DNA from: JBHIET01 sp046760785
GTDB lineage: Bacteria; Chloroflexota; Anaerolineae; B4-G1
Direction of reading: 5' to 3'
NCBI GenBank assembly: GCA_046760785.1
Contig: JBHIET010000083.1
Location: 1-14,424 of the forward strand
DNA: 14,424 bases
Under the pieces are notes generated by a model, which made no database searches, was not told where the DNA came from, and was given only the letters and a program-made list of their open reading frames with translations. Positions 7,348 through 14,310 of this stretch are shown piece by piece. The position numbers and the translations under genes are program-made. Positions within the stretch are counted from its first letter, which is position 1. Each line of letters opens with the position of its first letter.

Positions 7348-7486
7348 CCGGTTGAGCAGGCTTGGAGCGCAGCGAAAGCCGTATCGAAACCAAGCGGATT
7401 GGCTGCAGAGCCGCTCGCATCCTTGGTTTCGATATGCTGGCTTCGATACGCCTTCGGCTACTCAGCCCAAGTCGCTACTCAACCGG
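7348..7486. repeat. Imperfect inverted-repeat (MITE-like) element
   Basis: The ends are perfect 9-bp inverted repeats (CCGGTTGAG at 7348-7356, CTCAACCGG at 7478-7486). The centre holds a perfect 13-bp inverted repeat (TATCGAAACCAAG at 7382-7394, CTTGGTTTCGATA at 7422-7434), with AGCGG/CCGCT pairing inside it. The arms between are imperfectly complementary, and the right arm is about 18 bases longer. The element could fold into one long hairpin. There is no transposase gene and I find no clear target-site duplication. Its right arm shares a core with the insert in mutS2 at 3740-3775. Confidence 0.6.
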
Positions 7487-7593
7487 GGATGCTCGCTACG
7501 TCGTCCAGGCTGAAATGCTGCTTGAGACAGTGATGCCCCAAGATATTGAGAAGATACTGCCAGACGAGATGCTGGATACCGTCCTCGCGGCTT

Positions 7594-7626
7594 AGAAACC
7601 GGGTTTTTCGGAAAAACCTGGTTTCT
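7594..7626. repeat. AT-rich tight hairpin repeat
   Basis: AGAAACCGGGTTTTT (7594-7608) pairs with AAAAACCTGGTTTCT (7612-7626) through 15 positions with one G-T wobble, leaving a 3-base loop CGG. The TTTTT is inside the stem, so it is not a standard terminator. AGAAACC...GGTTTCT palindromes are, from memory, common dispersed repeats in Chloroflexota and cyanobacteria; that recollection is not verified here. Confidence 0.55.
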
Positions 7627-7637
7627 GCCCAGATGAA

Positions 7638-7673
7638 CCGTCGGGCTCTCTCACGGGCCCGGCGGCTTTTATT
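7638..7673 (+). terminator. Intrinsic-terminator-like stem
   Basis: CCGTCGGGC (7638-7646) pairs with GCCCGGCGG (7657-7665) through 9 positions with one wobble and a 10-base loop, followed by CTTTTATT. It lies about 355 bases after the stop of the duplicated protein gene and just before the kinase promoter, so it could insulate the kinase operon from upstream transcription. Confidence 0.5.
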
Positions 7674-7685
7674 GGGCACGGGGGC

Positions 7686-7714
7686 TTGTGCTTGGCGCAA
7701 AGCTGTTCTATAAT
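7686..7714 (+). promoter_or_regulatory. Sigma70-type promoter of the kinase-regulator operon
   Basis: TTGTGC (7686-7691), a 17-base spacer and a perfect TATAAT (7709-7714) followed by GG. Transcription would begin near 7721, leaving a leader of about 180 bases before the ATG at 7901. The hexamers and the GG after the -10 box match the promoter of the first response regulator (1004-1032). Confidence 0.6.
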
Positions 7715-7814
7715 GGAATCGGCTCTTAACAATGGGGCAAAAGCGGTTCACGCCCGCAGCAGAGCCCAAGGTAGCAGAAGCGCCTGGCCGGAAAACGTCG
7801 AACCACTACTCAGG

Positions 7815-7864
7815 CCCGTCCACCGACAGGTGCGACGGGTGCGCATTTATCACAACCGTGTGAT
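7815..7864 (+). other. Structured leader of the kinase mRNA
   Basis: CCCGTCCACC (7815-7824) pairs with GGTG-C-GACGGG (7829-7839) as a 10-bp stem with one bulged C and a GACA tetraloop. A second stem, ATCACA-ACCG-TGTGAT, follows at 7849-7864. The ribosome binding site GAGGT (7889-7893) lies 25 bases further on and is not part of either stem. I do not recognise a known riboswitch class; a regulatory role is only a possibility. Confidence 0.4.
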
Positions 7865-7900
7865 GGGTGAAACGGTAGCCTTCTCAGCGAGGTACGTGAG

Positions 7901-10900
7901 ATGAAAGATGAACGTGAAACACAAGAGCAACTCATCAATGAACTGGCGGCGCTGCGCCAACGAGTTGCTGAGTTGGAAGCATCAGAAACCGAGCGCAAGC
8001 GGGCGGAGGAGGCGCTGCGCAGAGCCTACGACGAGTTAGAAATGCGGGTTCAGGAGCGGACCGCAGAGCTGGCGGTGGCCAACGAAGCGTTGCGGGCCGA
8101 AATCGCCGAGCGCAAGCGGGCTGAGGCGGCGCTGCGAGAGAGCGAGGAGGAGCTAAGAGCGATTTTTGACGGTGTCGGAGACGGCATAGCTTTACTTGAT
8201 GTGACGGGTAAGGTTGTTAGAGTCAATAAACGGGTATTAGAGGTCGGGGGATATACTGAAGACGAAATCGTTGGAAAACGATTTCAGCTTCTAAAGATGC
8301 TCTCTCCTCAGAGCCTTGCAAAGATGCTTTCTAATTTTGCCACGCTGATTTCAGGTCAACAGGTTCCTCCTTTTGCGGTGGAAGTCTATACAAAGGCAGG
8401 GGAAAAACTAGACGTTGAACTTCGGGGTTCTCTTCTGAGACAAAGAGGGAAAATCGTGGGGATGATCGGGGTTATGAGAGACATCACCGAGCGCAAGCGG
8501 GCGGAGGAGGAGGTCCGGCAGCGCACGGCTCAGTTGGAGGCGTTGCGACAGGTGGGGCTGGAACTCACCGCCGAGTTGGACGTGGACACCCTTCTCCACT
8601 CCATCGTCTCGCGGGCCATCAAACTGCTAGGAGGAAGCGCAGGCGGCCTCGATCTCTACCGGCCGGATCGGGACGTGCTGGAATGGATTGCGGCCGCCAG
8701 CGTTGATCTGATGCCCATTGAGACCATCCTCCACCGGGGCGAGGGGCTCGCTGGCAGAGTCTGGGAGACCGGCGAACCGCTTATCGTGGACGACTACGAG
8801 CGCTGGGAGGGACGAGTGAGCGACATTGGGAGCTATTCTCTCGCTGCCGTCGTGGGCGTGCCGGTCTGCTGGGGCGACGACTTCCTGGGGGTACTGATGG
8901 TTGTGGCCGATACCCCGGAGACCTTCTCCCCGGCCGACGCCGAGATGCTGAGCCTTTTCGCCACTCAGGCGGCCATCGCCATCCGCAACGCTCGGCTGTA
9001 CGAGGAGGCCCGCGACCGGGCCGAGCGACTGGCGGCCGTCAACCGCGTCACCGGGGTTGCCAGCGCCACCCTGCACCTGGATGACCTGATGGAGACGGTG
9101 TACCAGGAGATCAGTTCCATCTTCCAGGCGGACGCTTTCTTCATCGCCCTCTACGACGAGGAGACCGACGAACTGGACTTCCGCTTCCAGGTGGACGAAG
9201 GGGTCCGCTATCCCCCGAAGCGGTTCCCGCTGGGCGTTGGATTGAGCTCCATCGTCGTCGCCGAGAAGAAGCCTGTGCTCGCTCGAGATGAACAAGAGGT
9301 AATCCGCCTGGCACCGTCGCCGGGAGGGTGGTTTGGGACGATGAAGTGCCCCGCATCCTGGCTGGGGGTGCCGATGCGGATCGGCGAACAGGTGGTGGGG
9401 GTCATCAATGTACAGTCCTACCACCCCCACGCCTACGGTGAGGAAGACCAACTGCTGCTCTCCACCATCGCCGACCAGGTGGCCATGGCTGTGCAGAATG
9501 CCCGGCTGTACCAGGCAGAGCAGAAACGAGTCGCTCAGTTGGCCGTGGTCAACCAGGTAGCATGGCAGATCGTCTCGATCCTGGACCCGGATCAGCTTCT
9601 GCAGGAGACAGTCACTGCCATTCAGCAGGGTTTCGAGTACCATAACGTGGCCCTTTTCCTGCTCGATGAAACTGCCAGCGAGCTGGAGATGCCGGCCATA
9701 GCTGGTGGTTTCGAGGACGTGGCGGCGCCGGACTACTGTCAGGCGGTGGGGGTGGGGATGATCGGCTGGACGGCCGAGACCGGTCAGCCGCTCCTGGCCA
9801 ACGATGTGAGCCAGGAACCGCGTTACATCCCTGGCTTTCTGGAAGAGATGCTGACCAGGTCAGAGTTGTGCGTGCCCCTCAAACTGGCCAACCAGGTCAT
9901 GGGCGTGCTGGATGTTCAGGACACCCAATTGAACGCCTTCGACGAGACAGACCTCATGGCCATGGAAACCCTGGCCGATCAAATTGCCGTGGCCATCGAG
10001 AATGCGCGGCTGTACGAGCAGGCGCAGCAGGAGATCGCCGAGCGCCAGCGGGCGGAGGAGGAGCTCAGGCGCAGGGCACAGCAATTGGCTGCTTTGAGCC
10101 AGGCGTCTCAGGCTGTGACCGCCTCTCTCGATCCTGACCAGGTGTTGGGCGAGGTTGTATCCCTGGCCAGCCAGGTGTTGGGCTCAGATTATACCAGCGT
10201 GGTGTTAGTGGACGAGGCAGGCCACCTGGGTCATAGCGCCGAGAATCTGCCAGGCGTGCCTTCCATAAAGTACCGCATCCGTGATGAGGGCTTCACCAGT
10301 TGGATCGTCCGTTCACGTCAGGCAGTGATCGTTGATGAAATCGGGGCGCACGGCGCGATAACCCCCGAGCTGGGCGAAGGAACGGTGCGCTCTGCCAATC
10401 CGTTCATTGTGGAGGCTGGTGTCAGGTCGGTCGCAGGCTTGCCCCTGATGGCCAAGGGGGACATACTGGGTGTGCTCTATCTGCACAGCCTGCGCCCTGG
10501 TGCTTTTCACGGTCAACTGCCCGTGCTGACCACCTTCGCCAACCAGGTGGCCATCGCCATCGAGAACGCGCGACTATACGAGGCGGTTCAGCAAGAACTG
10601 GCCGAGCGCCAGCGGGCGCAGGAGGCACTGCGGCAGCGCAACCGCGAGCTGCAACTGCTCAACCGCGCCGGTCAGGCGTTCAGCTCCACCCTCGACCTGG
10701 AGCATGTGCTCGTTACTGTCCTGGAGGAGATACGCCATCTGCTGGGTGTGGACGCCTCTTCGGTCTGGTTGATTGATGCGCAGACGGACGAACTGGTCTG
10801 CTGGCAGGCTGCTGGCCCCAAGAGCGAGATGGTGCGCGGCTGGCGACTGGCGCCGGGACAGGGGATTGCCGGATGGGTGGCGCACAACGGGGAGAGCGTG

Positions 10901-12304
10901 CTCGTGTCGGACGCGCAGAGCGACGAGCGCCACTTCAGTGAGGTGGGAGAGACAGTTGGACTTACTCTGCGGTCCATCCTCACCGTCCCGATGCAGCTCA
11001 AACAGGATGTGATCGGTGTGCTCCAGGCGGCAGATACAGACGTCGGCCGCTTTGACACAACGGACCTGTCGTTGCTGGAGTCACTGGCCGCACCCGCGGC
11101 CATCGCCATCGAGGACGCGCGGCTGTACCAAACAATCGAGCAAGAACTGGCCGAGCGCAAACGGGCGGAGAAGATGCTGCGGGAGAGCGAGGAACGGTTC
11201 AGAAGCATCTACGAACAATCACCCATCGGAATTATACTTTACGATTCCGATGGTCAATTGCTCCATCAAAACAAAGCCTGTTTGGACATGTTCGGCATCG
11301 CCGATGTTGCAGAGGTAAAAGGGTTCAAACTCTTTGAGGACCCCAATCTGCCAGACGAAGTAAGGGAGAGACTGCTTGGGGGTGAAATGGTGAGATTTGA
11401 AAACCGCTTTGATTTTGAACTGGTTAAGAAACATAGGCTGTACAAAACGGCAAAATCAGGGATTGTCTATCTTGACGCAGTGATGACTCCGCTAGGCTTG
11501 GATGGAGAACAATCTGTAAGCGGTTATTTGACTCAGGTTCAAGACATCACCGAGCGCAAGCGGGCGGAGGAGGCGTTGCAGCAGCACGCCCAGCAACTGT
11601 GCGCCCTGACCGCGCGGCTGGCAGAAGTCGAAGAGACCGAGCGGCAGCGGTTGGCGCGGGAACTGCACGACCAGGTGGGGCAGAACCTGACCGCCCTGGG
11701 CATCAACCTGAATATCATGCGAGCGCGGATGTCCGAGTGGGCGGCAGACCTGATGCGTTCCCGCCTGGACGACTCGCTGGCGCTGGTGAAGGAGACGACC
11801 GAACGCGTCCGTGACGTGATGGCCGACCTGCGGCCGCCGGTGCTGGATGACTACGGGCTGGTGGCCGCGCTGCACTGGCACGGGGAGCGGTTCGGCTCCC
11901 GGACGGGCATCGCCGTCACCGTGCAAGGTGAGCAGCCCGACCCCCGACCGGATATACACATCGAGAACGCTCTCTTCCGCATCGCCCAGGAGGCGTTGAC
12001 CAACGTGACCAAGCACGCGCAGGCCACACAGGCGACCGTGACGGTGGAGGTAGACGGCGAAACCGTGCGCCTAGTCATCGCCGACGACGGCGTCGGTTTC
12101 GATCCCGCGCGTGTGGCTCGGACCGATGAACGCCAGGGCTGGGGGTTGCTGACCATGACCGAGCGGGCCGAGGCCATGGGCGGTCACTGTACTATCGAGT
12201 CCCGCCCCGGGCAGGGCACGCGGGTCGTCGTGGAGGTGGCGATTACCAACATGGTCACCTCCACCAATACGGCCAAGAAGCGAACGAAAAACGGCACATT
12301 ATGA
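7901..12304 (+). CDS. Large cytosolic PAS-GAF(x5)-PAS sensor histidine kinase (HisKA_3)
   Basis: A 1467-residue sensor kinase with no transmembrane segment. Order: charged coiled coil (1-85), PAS (about 86-197), five GAF domains (about 210-367, 375-538, 545-705, 727-896, 915-1077), PAS (about 1094-1213), HisKA_3 dimerisation/phosphotransfer (about 1245-1310, ARELHDQVGQNL, phosphoacceptor H1256) and HATPase_c (about 1365-1455). The ATPase shows N1368 (QEALTNVTKHA), DDGVGF (D1396, G1397, G1399) and GWGLLTM (from G1413). This places it with NarX/DesK-type kinases, whose partners are NarL-type regulators, as found immediately downstream. GAFs and PASs bind small ligands or cofactors; which ones cannot be read here. 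Each GAF ends in a version of AIENARLYE. The DNA of both PAS modules is AT-rich compared with the GAFs and both end at the same 32-bp repeat, suggesting domain insertion. GAGGT lies 7 bases before the ATG. The stop overlaps the next ATG. Confidence 0.95.
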   Translation: MKDERETQEQLINELAALRQRVAELEASETERKRAEEALRRAYDELEMRVQERTAELAVANEALRAEIAERKRAEAALRESEEELRAIFDGVGDGIALLDVTGKVVRVNKRVLEVGGYTEDEIVGKRFQLLKMLSPQSLAKMLSNFATLISGQQVPPFAVEVYTKAGEKLDVELRGSLLRQRGKIVGMIGVMRDITERKRAEEEVRQRTAQLEALRQVGLELTAELDVDTLLHSIVSRAIKLLGGSAGGLDLYRPDRDVLEWIAAASVDLMPIETILHRGEGLAGRVWETGEPLIVDDYERWEGRVSDIGSYSLAAVVGVPVCWGDDFLGVLMVVADTPETFSPADAEMLSLFATQAAIAIRNARLYEEARDRAERLAAVNRVTGVASATLHLDDLMETVYQEISSIFQADAFFIALYDEETDELDFRFQVDEGVRYPPKRFPLGVGLSSIVVAEKKPVLARDEQEVIRLAPSPGGWFGTMKCPASWLGVPMRIGEQVVGVINVQSYHPHAYGEEDQLLLSTIADQVAMAVQNARLYQAEQKRVAQLAVVNQVAWQIVSILDPDQLLQETVTAIQQGFEYHNVALFLLDETASELEMPAIAGGFEDVAAPDYCQAVGVGMIGWTAETGQPLLANDVSQEPRYIPGFLEEMLTRSELCVPLKLANQVMGVLDVQDTQLNAFDETDLMAMETLADQIAVAIENARLYEQAQQEIAERQRAEEELRRRAQQLAALSQASQAVTASLDPDQVLGEVVSLASQVLGSDYTSVVLVDEAGHLGHSAENLPGVPSIKYRIRDEGFTSWIVRSRQAVIVDEIGAHGAITPELGEGTVRSANPFIVEAGVRSVAGLPLMAKGDILGVLYLHSLRPGAFHGQLPVLTTFANQVAIAIENARLYEAVQQELAERQRAQEALRQRNRELQLLNRAGQAFSSTLDLEHVLVTVLEEIRHLLGVDASSVWLIDAQTDELVCWQAAGPKSEMVRGWRLAPGQGIAGWVAHNGESVLVSDAQSDERHFSEVGETVGLTLRSILTVPMQLKQDVIGVLQAADTDVGRFDTTDLSLLESLAAPAAIAIEDARLYQTIEQELAERKRAEKMLRESEERFRSIYEQSPIGIILYDSDGQLLHQNKACLDMFGIADVAEVKGFKLFEDPNLPDEVRERLLGGEMVRFENRFDFELVKKHRLYKTAKSGIVYLDAVMTPLGLDGEQSVSGYLTQVQDITERKRAEEALQQHAQQLCALTARLAEVEETERQRLARELHDQVGQNLTALGINLNIMRARMSEWAADLMRSRLDDSLALVKETTERVRDVMADLRPPVLDDYGLVAALHWHGERFGSRTGIAVTVQGEQPDPRPDIHIENALFRIAQEALTNVTKHAQATQATVTVEVDGETVRLVIADDGVGFDPARVARTDERQGWGLLTMTERAEAMGGHCTIESRPGQGTRVVVEVAITNMVTSTNTAKKRTKNGTL
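8479..8510 (+). repeat. 32-bp direct repeat, copy 1 (after the first PAS module)
   Basis: Identical over 32 bases to 11542-11573. It encodes DITERKRAEE, the linker that closes the first PAS domain. Related 30-base copies begin at 7991, 8108, 10040, 10604 and 11153, each encoding an E-R-(K/Q)-R-A-(E/Q) linker between modules. Synonymous positions agree too, so the similarity is at DNA level and not just in the protein. Confidence 0.8.
11542..11573 (+). repeat. 32-bp direct repeat, copy 2 (after the second PAS module)
   Basis: Identical over 32 bases to 8479-8510, 3 kb upstream in the same gene. It closes the second AT-rich PAS module. Recombination between the two copies would delete all five GAFs and one PAS in frame (the distance, 3063 bases, is a multiple of three). 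Confidence 0.8.
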
Positions 12305-12987
12305 CCGAACAATCCACAATTCGAGATCCGAAATCCAAAATCAGAGTCTTCCTGGCCGACGATCACGCCGTGGTTCGCGACGGGCTGCGCTTCCTGCTGG
12401 AGGCACAGGACGACATTGAGGTGATCGGCGCTGCGGCCAACGGGCGCGATGCGGTGCGCCAGGTGGCCAAACTTCGCCCCGACGTCGTGATCGTGGACAT
12501 CGCCATGCCCGATCTAAACGGCATCGAGGCGACGTGGCAAATCCGCGAAACCTGCCCGTCTGCCCAGGTCATCATCCTCTCGATGCATTCCACGAGCGAA
12601 CACGTCTTTCGCGCGCTGCAGGCTGGAGCGCGCGGCTACCTGCTGAAGGAATCGGCCGGCATCGAGGTGGTCACAGCCGTCCGCGCCGTCCACGCCGGCC
12701 GTCGTCACCTGAGCCAGAGGATTTCGGATCAAATGATTGACGACTACGCGCACCAGCGCGGGGCAGTTGAAGCCGAGAGCCCACTGGCGCGCCTCAGCCC
12801 ACGCGAGCGGGAGGTCCTGCAACTCGTCGTCGAAGGCAAATCGAGTGCGGAGATCGCCGCCATCCTCTCCCTCTCCCGCAAGACCGTCGAGACCTATCGC
12901 AGCAGGCTGATGAACAAGCTAGGCATCAGCGGTCTGCCCGGCCTCGTCAAGTTCGCCATCCAGCACGGGTTGACCCCGCTGGAGTGA
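12301..12987 (+). CDS. NarL/LuxR-type response regulator paired with the upstream kinase
   Basis: A 228-residue response regulator whose ATG overlaps the kinase stop (ATGA, 12301-12304), so the two are translationally coupled and very probably cognate. The receiver has D20-D21, phosphoacceptor D66 (VIVDIAMP), S94 in place of the usual Thr, and K116 (GYLLKE). The LuxR-type helix-turn-helix at about 160-210 carries LSPREREVLQLVVEGKSSAEIA and the recognition part SRKTVETYRSRLMNKLGI. The first ~13 residues (MTEQSTIRDPKSK) precede the normal first strand IRVFLADDH and are encoded by a heptad repeat, so they are probably a non-conserved addition. No ribosome binding site of note is visible; coupling to the kinase can explain its translation. 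It would activate or repress targets outside this window. Confidence 0.95.
   Translation: MTEQSTIRDPKSKIRVFLADDHAVVRDGLRFLLEAQDDIEVIGAAANGRDAVRQVAKLRPDVVIVDIAMPDLNGIEATWQIRETCPSAQVIILSMHSTSEHVFRALQAGARGYLLKESAGIEVVTAVRAVHAGRRHLSQRISDQMIDDYAHQRGAVEAESPLARLSPREREVLQLVVEGKSSAEIAAILSLSRKTVETYRSRLMNKLGISGLPGLVKFAIQHGLTPLE
12311..12345 (+). repeat. Heptad tandem repeat at the 5' end of the response regulator gene
   Basis: Five degenerate 7-base units in series: AATCCAC, AATTCGA, GATCCGA, AATCCAA, AATCAGA. They encode STIRDPKSKIR, immediately before and into the first receiver strand. This resembles the short tandemly repeated repetitive (STRR) heptamers known from cyanobacteria; similar heptads follow the gene at 12988-13037. 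Confidence 0.6.
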
Positions 12988-13037
12988 GACGTGAAACGCA
13001 AAACGCGAGGCACACAGGGTTAAAACGCAAATGCGAG
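12988..13037 (+). repeat. Heptad repeats downstream of the response regulator
   Basis: Starting at the base after the TGA are GACGTGA, AACGCAA, AACGCGA (12988-13008). AACGCAA, ATGCGAG recurs at 13024-13037. The period is again 7, with a different core (AACGYRA) from the repeat at the gene's 5' end. Confidence 0.5.
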
Positions 13038-13084
13038 ATCAGGCAGGGGAAGAGGAAAATGGCACATACGGCGTAGGGACGTCA

Positions 13085-13113
13085 CCAGCCCCGGCTGTTC
13101 GGGCCGGGGCTGG
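13085..13113. terminator. Strong hairpin between convergent genes (REP-like or bidirectional terminator)
   Basis: CCAGCCCCGGC (13085-13095) pairs perfectly with GCCGGGGCTGG (13103-13113), an 11-bp GC-rich stem with loop TGTTCGG. It sits between the ends of the convergent response regulator and peptidase genes, where it can block read-through both ways, but neither strand has a real T-run after it. The inner 9 bp, 7-base loop and trailing GGCA mirror the hairpin at 1-25. Confidence 0.55.
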
Positions 13114-13137
13114 CAAAGTTTAACCGAGGTGGTGGCG

Positions 13138-14202
13138 CTAAGGGGCCAACTCTGCCACCGTCTCCTCGTCCAGTTTCTCCACCACGGCCACCAGCAACTG
13201 TAACGCCCGGTCGTAGTCGTCCCGGTGGATGATGGCGGCGTGGCTGTGGATATGGCGAGCAGGAACCCCCAGCACGACCGTCGGCACACCGGTGTGGTGC
13301 AGGTGAATCTGCGCGCCGTCGGTTGCCCCGCCGGTCATCGTGGAGAACTGGAGGGAAATCCCCAGTTCCTTTGCTGTCTCAATCACCAGGTCCCGCAGGC
13401 CCAGATTGGGGATCATCCGGGCGTCCAGTAACGAGAGGCTGGGGCCTACACCCAGCTTGATATTAGATTCCTCCGGCTTGATGCCGGGCACGTCGCCACA
13501 GATATCCACTTCCAGGATAATGGCCACATCTGGATTGACGACCTCGGCGCTGGTCCTGGCTCCACGGGTGCCGACTTCTTCCATCACCGTGGCAACGCCG
13601 TAGAGCACGTTGGGGTGAGATGCCTGAGAAAAGTGGCGCAGGGTATCAACGGCCAGCGCCACACCGACGCGGTCGTCAAACGCCTTGCCCATGTAGGACT
13701 TGCCGTTGGCCAGAACCTGGAAGGTGGTAGCAGGCACGACCGGGTCTCCCAACCGCACGCCGGCCTCCTCCACCTCCTCCTTCGAGGTAGCGCCAATGTC
13801 AATGTACATATCCTTCTTCTCCACCATCTTCTTCCGCTCGTCCTGCGAGAGCATATGGGGAGGCTTGGCACCAATGATTCCCCACAGGTCCCCCTTGTGG
13901 GTCTTGACGATGACCTGCTGGCCTAGAAGCACCTGATCCCACCAACCGCCCAGCGGGTGGAACTTGAGGAATCCTTCCTCCGTGACGTGCTGGACCATAA
14001 AGCCGACCTCATCCATGTGGCCAGCCAGCATCACCCGTGGCCCGGCCTCCCCCTGGCGACAGATCAGGCTGCCGATATGATCCCGCTCGATAGTGCCCAG
14101 GGGTTCCACGTAGCGGCGCACGAGAGCGCGGACCTCGGCCTCGTACCCTGGAACCCCATGTGCGTCAGTAAGTTCCTGGAGTAGTTGCTGCGTCTGATCC
14201 AT
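13138..14202 (-). CDS. M42-family metallo-aminopeptidase (glutamyl aminopeptidase/TET type)
   Basis: A 354-residue cytosolic dizinc/dicobalt aminopeptidase, typical in length for peptidase family M42. Metal and catalytic positions are all visible: H62 in LAGHMDEVGF (with D64), D175 in KAFDDRVG as bridging ligand, E207-E208 in MEEVGTRGA (general base and ligand), D232 in LEVDICGD, and H318 in ARHIHSHAA. GGATDGAQIH near 290-299 is also characteristic. Family members form large tetrahedral (TET) complexes that trim peptides released by proteases; some are misannotated as endoglucanases. The ATG at 14200-14202 is chosen because AGGAG (14208-14212 on the minus strand) lies 5 bases before it. A longer frame from ATG 14259 would overlap the -10 box. 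The gene stands alone and converges with the kinase operon. Substrate preference cannot be told from sequence. Confidence 0.93.
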   Translation of the reverse strand: MDQTQQLLQELTDAHGVPGYEAEVRALVRRYVEPLGTIERDHIGSLICRQGEAGPRVMLAGHMDEVGFMVQHVTEEGFLKFHPLGGWWDQVLLGQQVIVKTHKGDLWGIIGAKPPHMLSQDERKKMVEKKDMYIDIGATSKEEVEEAGVRLGDPVVPATTFQVLANGKSYMGKAFDDRVGVALAVDTLRHFSQASHPNVLYGVATVMEEVGTRGARTSAEVVNPDVAIILEVDICGDVPGIKPEESNIKLGVGPSLSLLDARMIPNLGLRDLVIETAKELGISLQFSTMTGGATDGAQIHLHHTGVPTVVLGVPARHIHSHAAIIHRDDYDRALQLLVAVVEKLDEETVAELAP

Positions 14203-14254
14203 TGGATCTCCTATTCTGCCTCGTGGCATGGTATGTTTACCGTAGAGCAGCAGA

Positions 14255-14283
14255 ATCATACTTCATTTCAACGGATTTGTCCA
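14255..14283 (-). promoter_or_regulatory. Sigma70-type promoter of the M42 peptidase
   Basis: On the minus strand, TGGACA (14278-14283) and TATGAT (14255-14260) are separated by 17 bases, each one mismatch from consensus. Transcription would start near 14248, giving a leader of about 45 bases that carries the AGGAG site. Confidence 0.6.
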
Positions 14284-14310
14284 GCACGACGGAAGGTTCC
14301 GCTTCGTGCT
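14283..14310. promoter_or_regulatory. Palindrome abutting the peptidase -35 box
   Basis: AGCACGA (14283-14289) and TCGTGCT (14304-14310) form a 7-bp inverted repeat around an inner palindrome CGGAAGGTTCCG (14290-14301). It touches the -35 hexamer, a position typical of regulator binding sites. It could also be a terminator stem for a gene to the right, though no T-run is seen. Confidence 0.35.

Noticed and set aside
7362..7595. A 77-codon open frame on the plus strand
   Set aside because: Most of it is the long inverted repeat read in frame, and it lacks a ribosome binding site; only its last third might be a remnant.
7690..7880. Cyclic-di-GMP (GEMM) riboswitch
   Set aside because: GCGCAAAGC and a few other short strings recall it, but the ordered core motifs and stems are not present and part of the match precedes the promoter.
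7686..7904. A 72-codon frame ahead of the kinase
   Set aside because: It begins inside the promoter and covers the structured leader, with no ribosome binding site.
8627..9643. A 338-codon minus-strand frame
   Set aside because: It lies wholly antisense to well-conserved GAF domains; such long antisense frames are common in GC-rich genes.
14203..14259. N-terminal extension of the peptidase from ATG 14259
   Set aside because: That ATG overlaps the -10 box, while AGGAG is well placed for the ATG at 14202, which also gives the usual family length.
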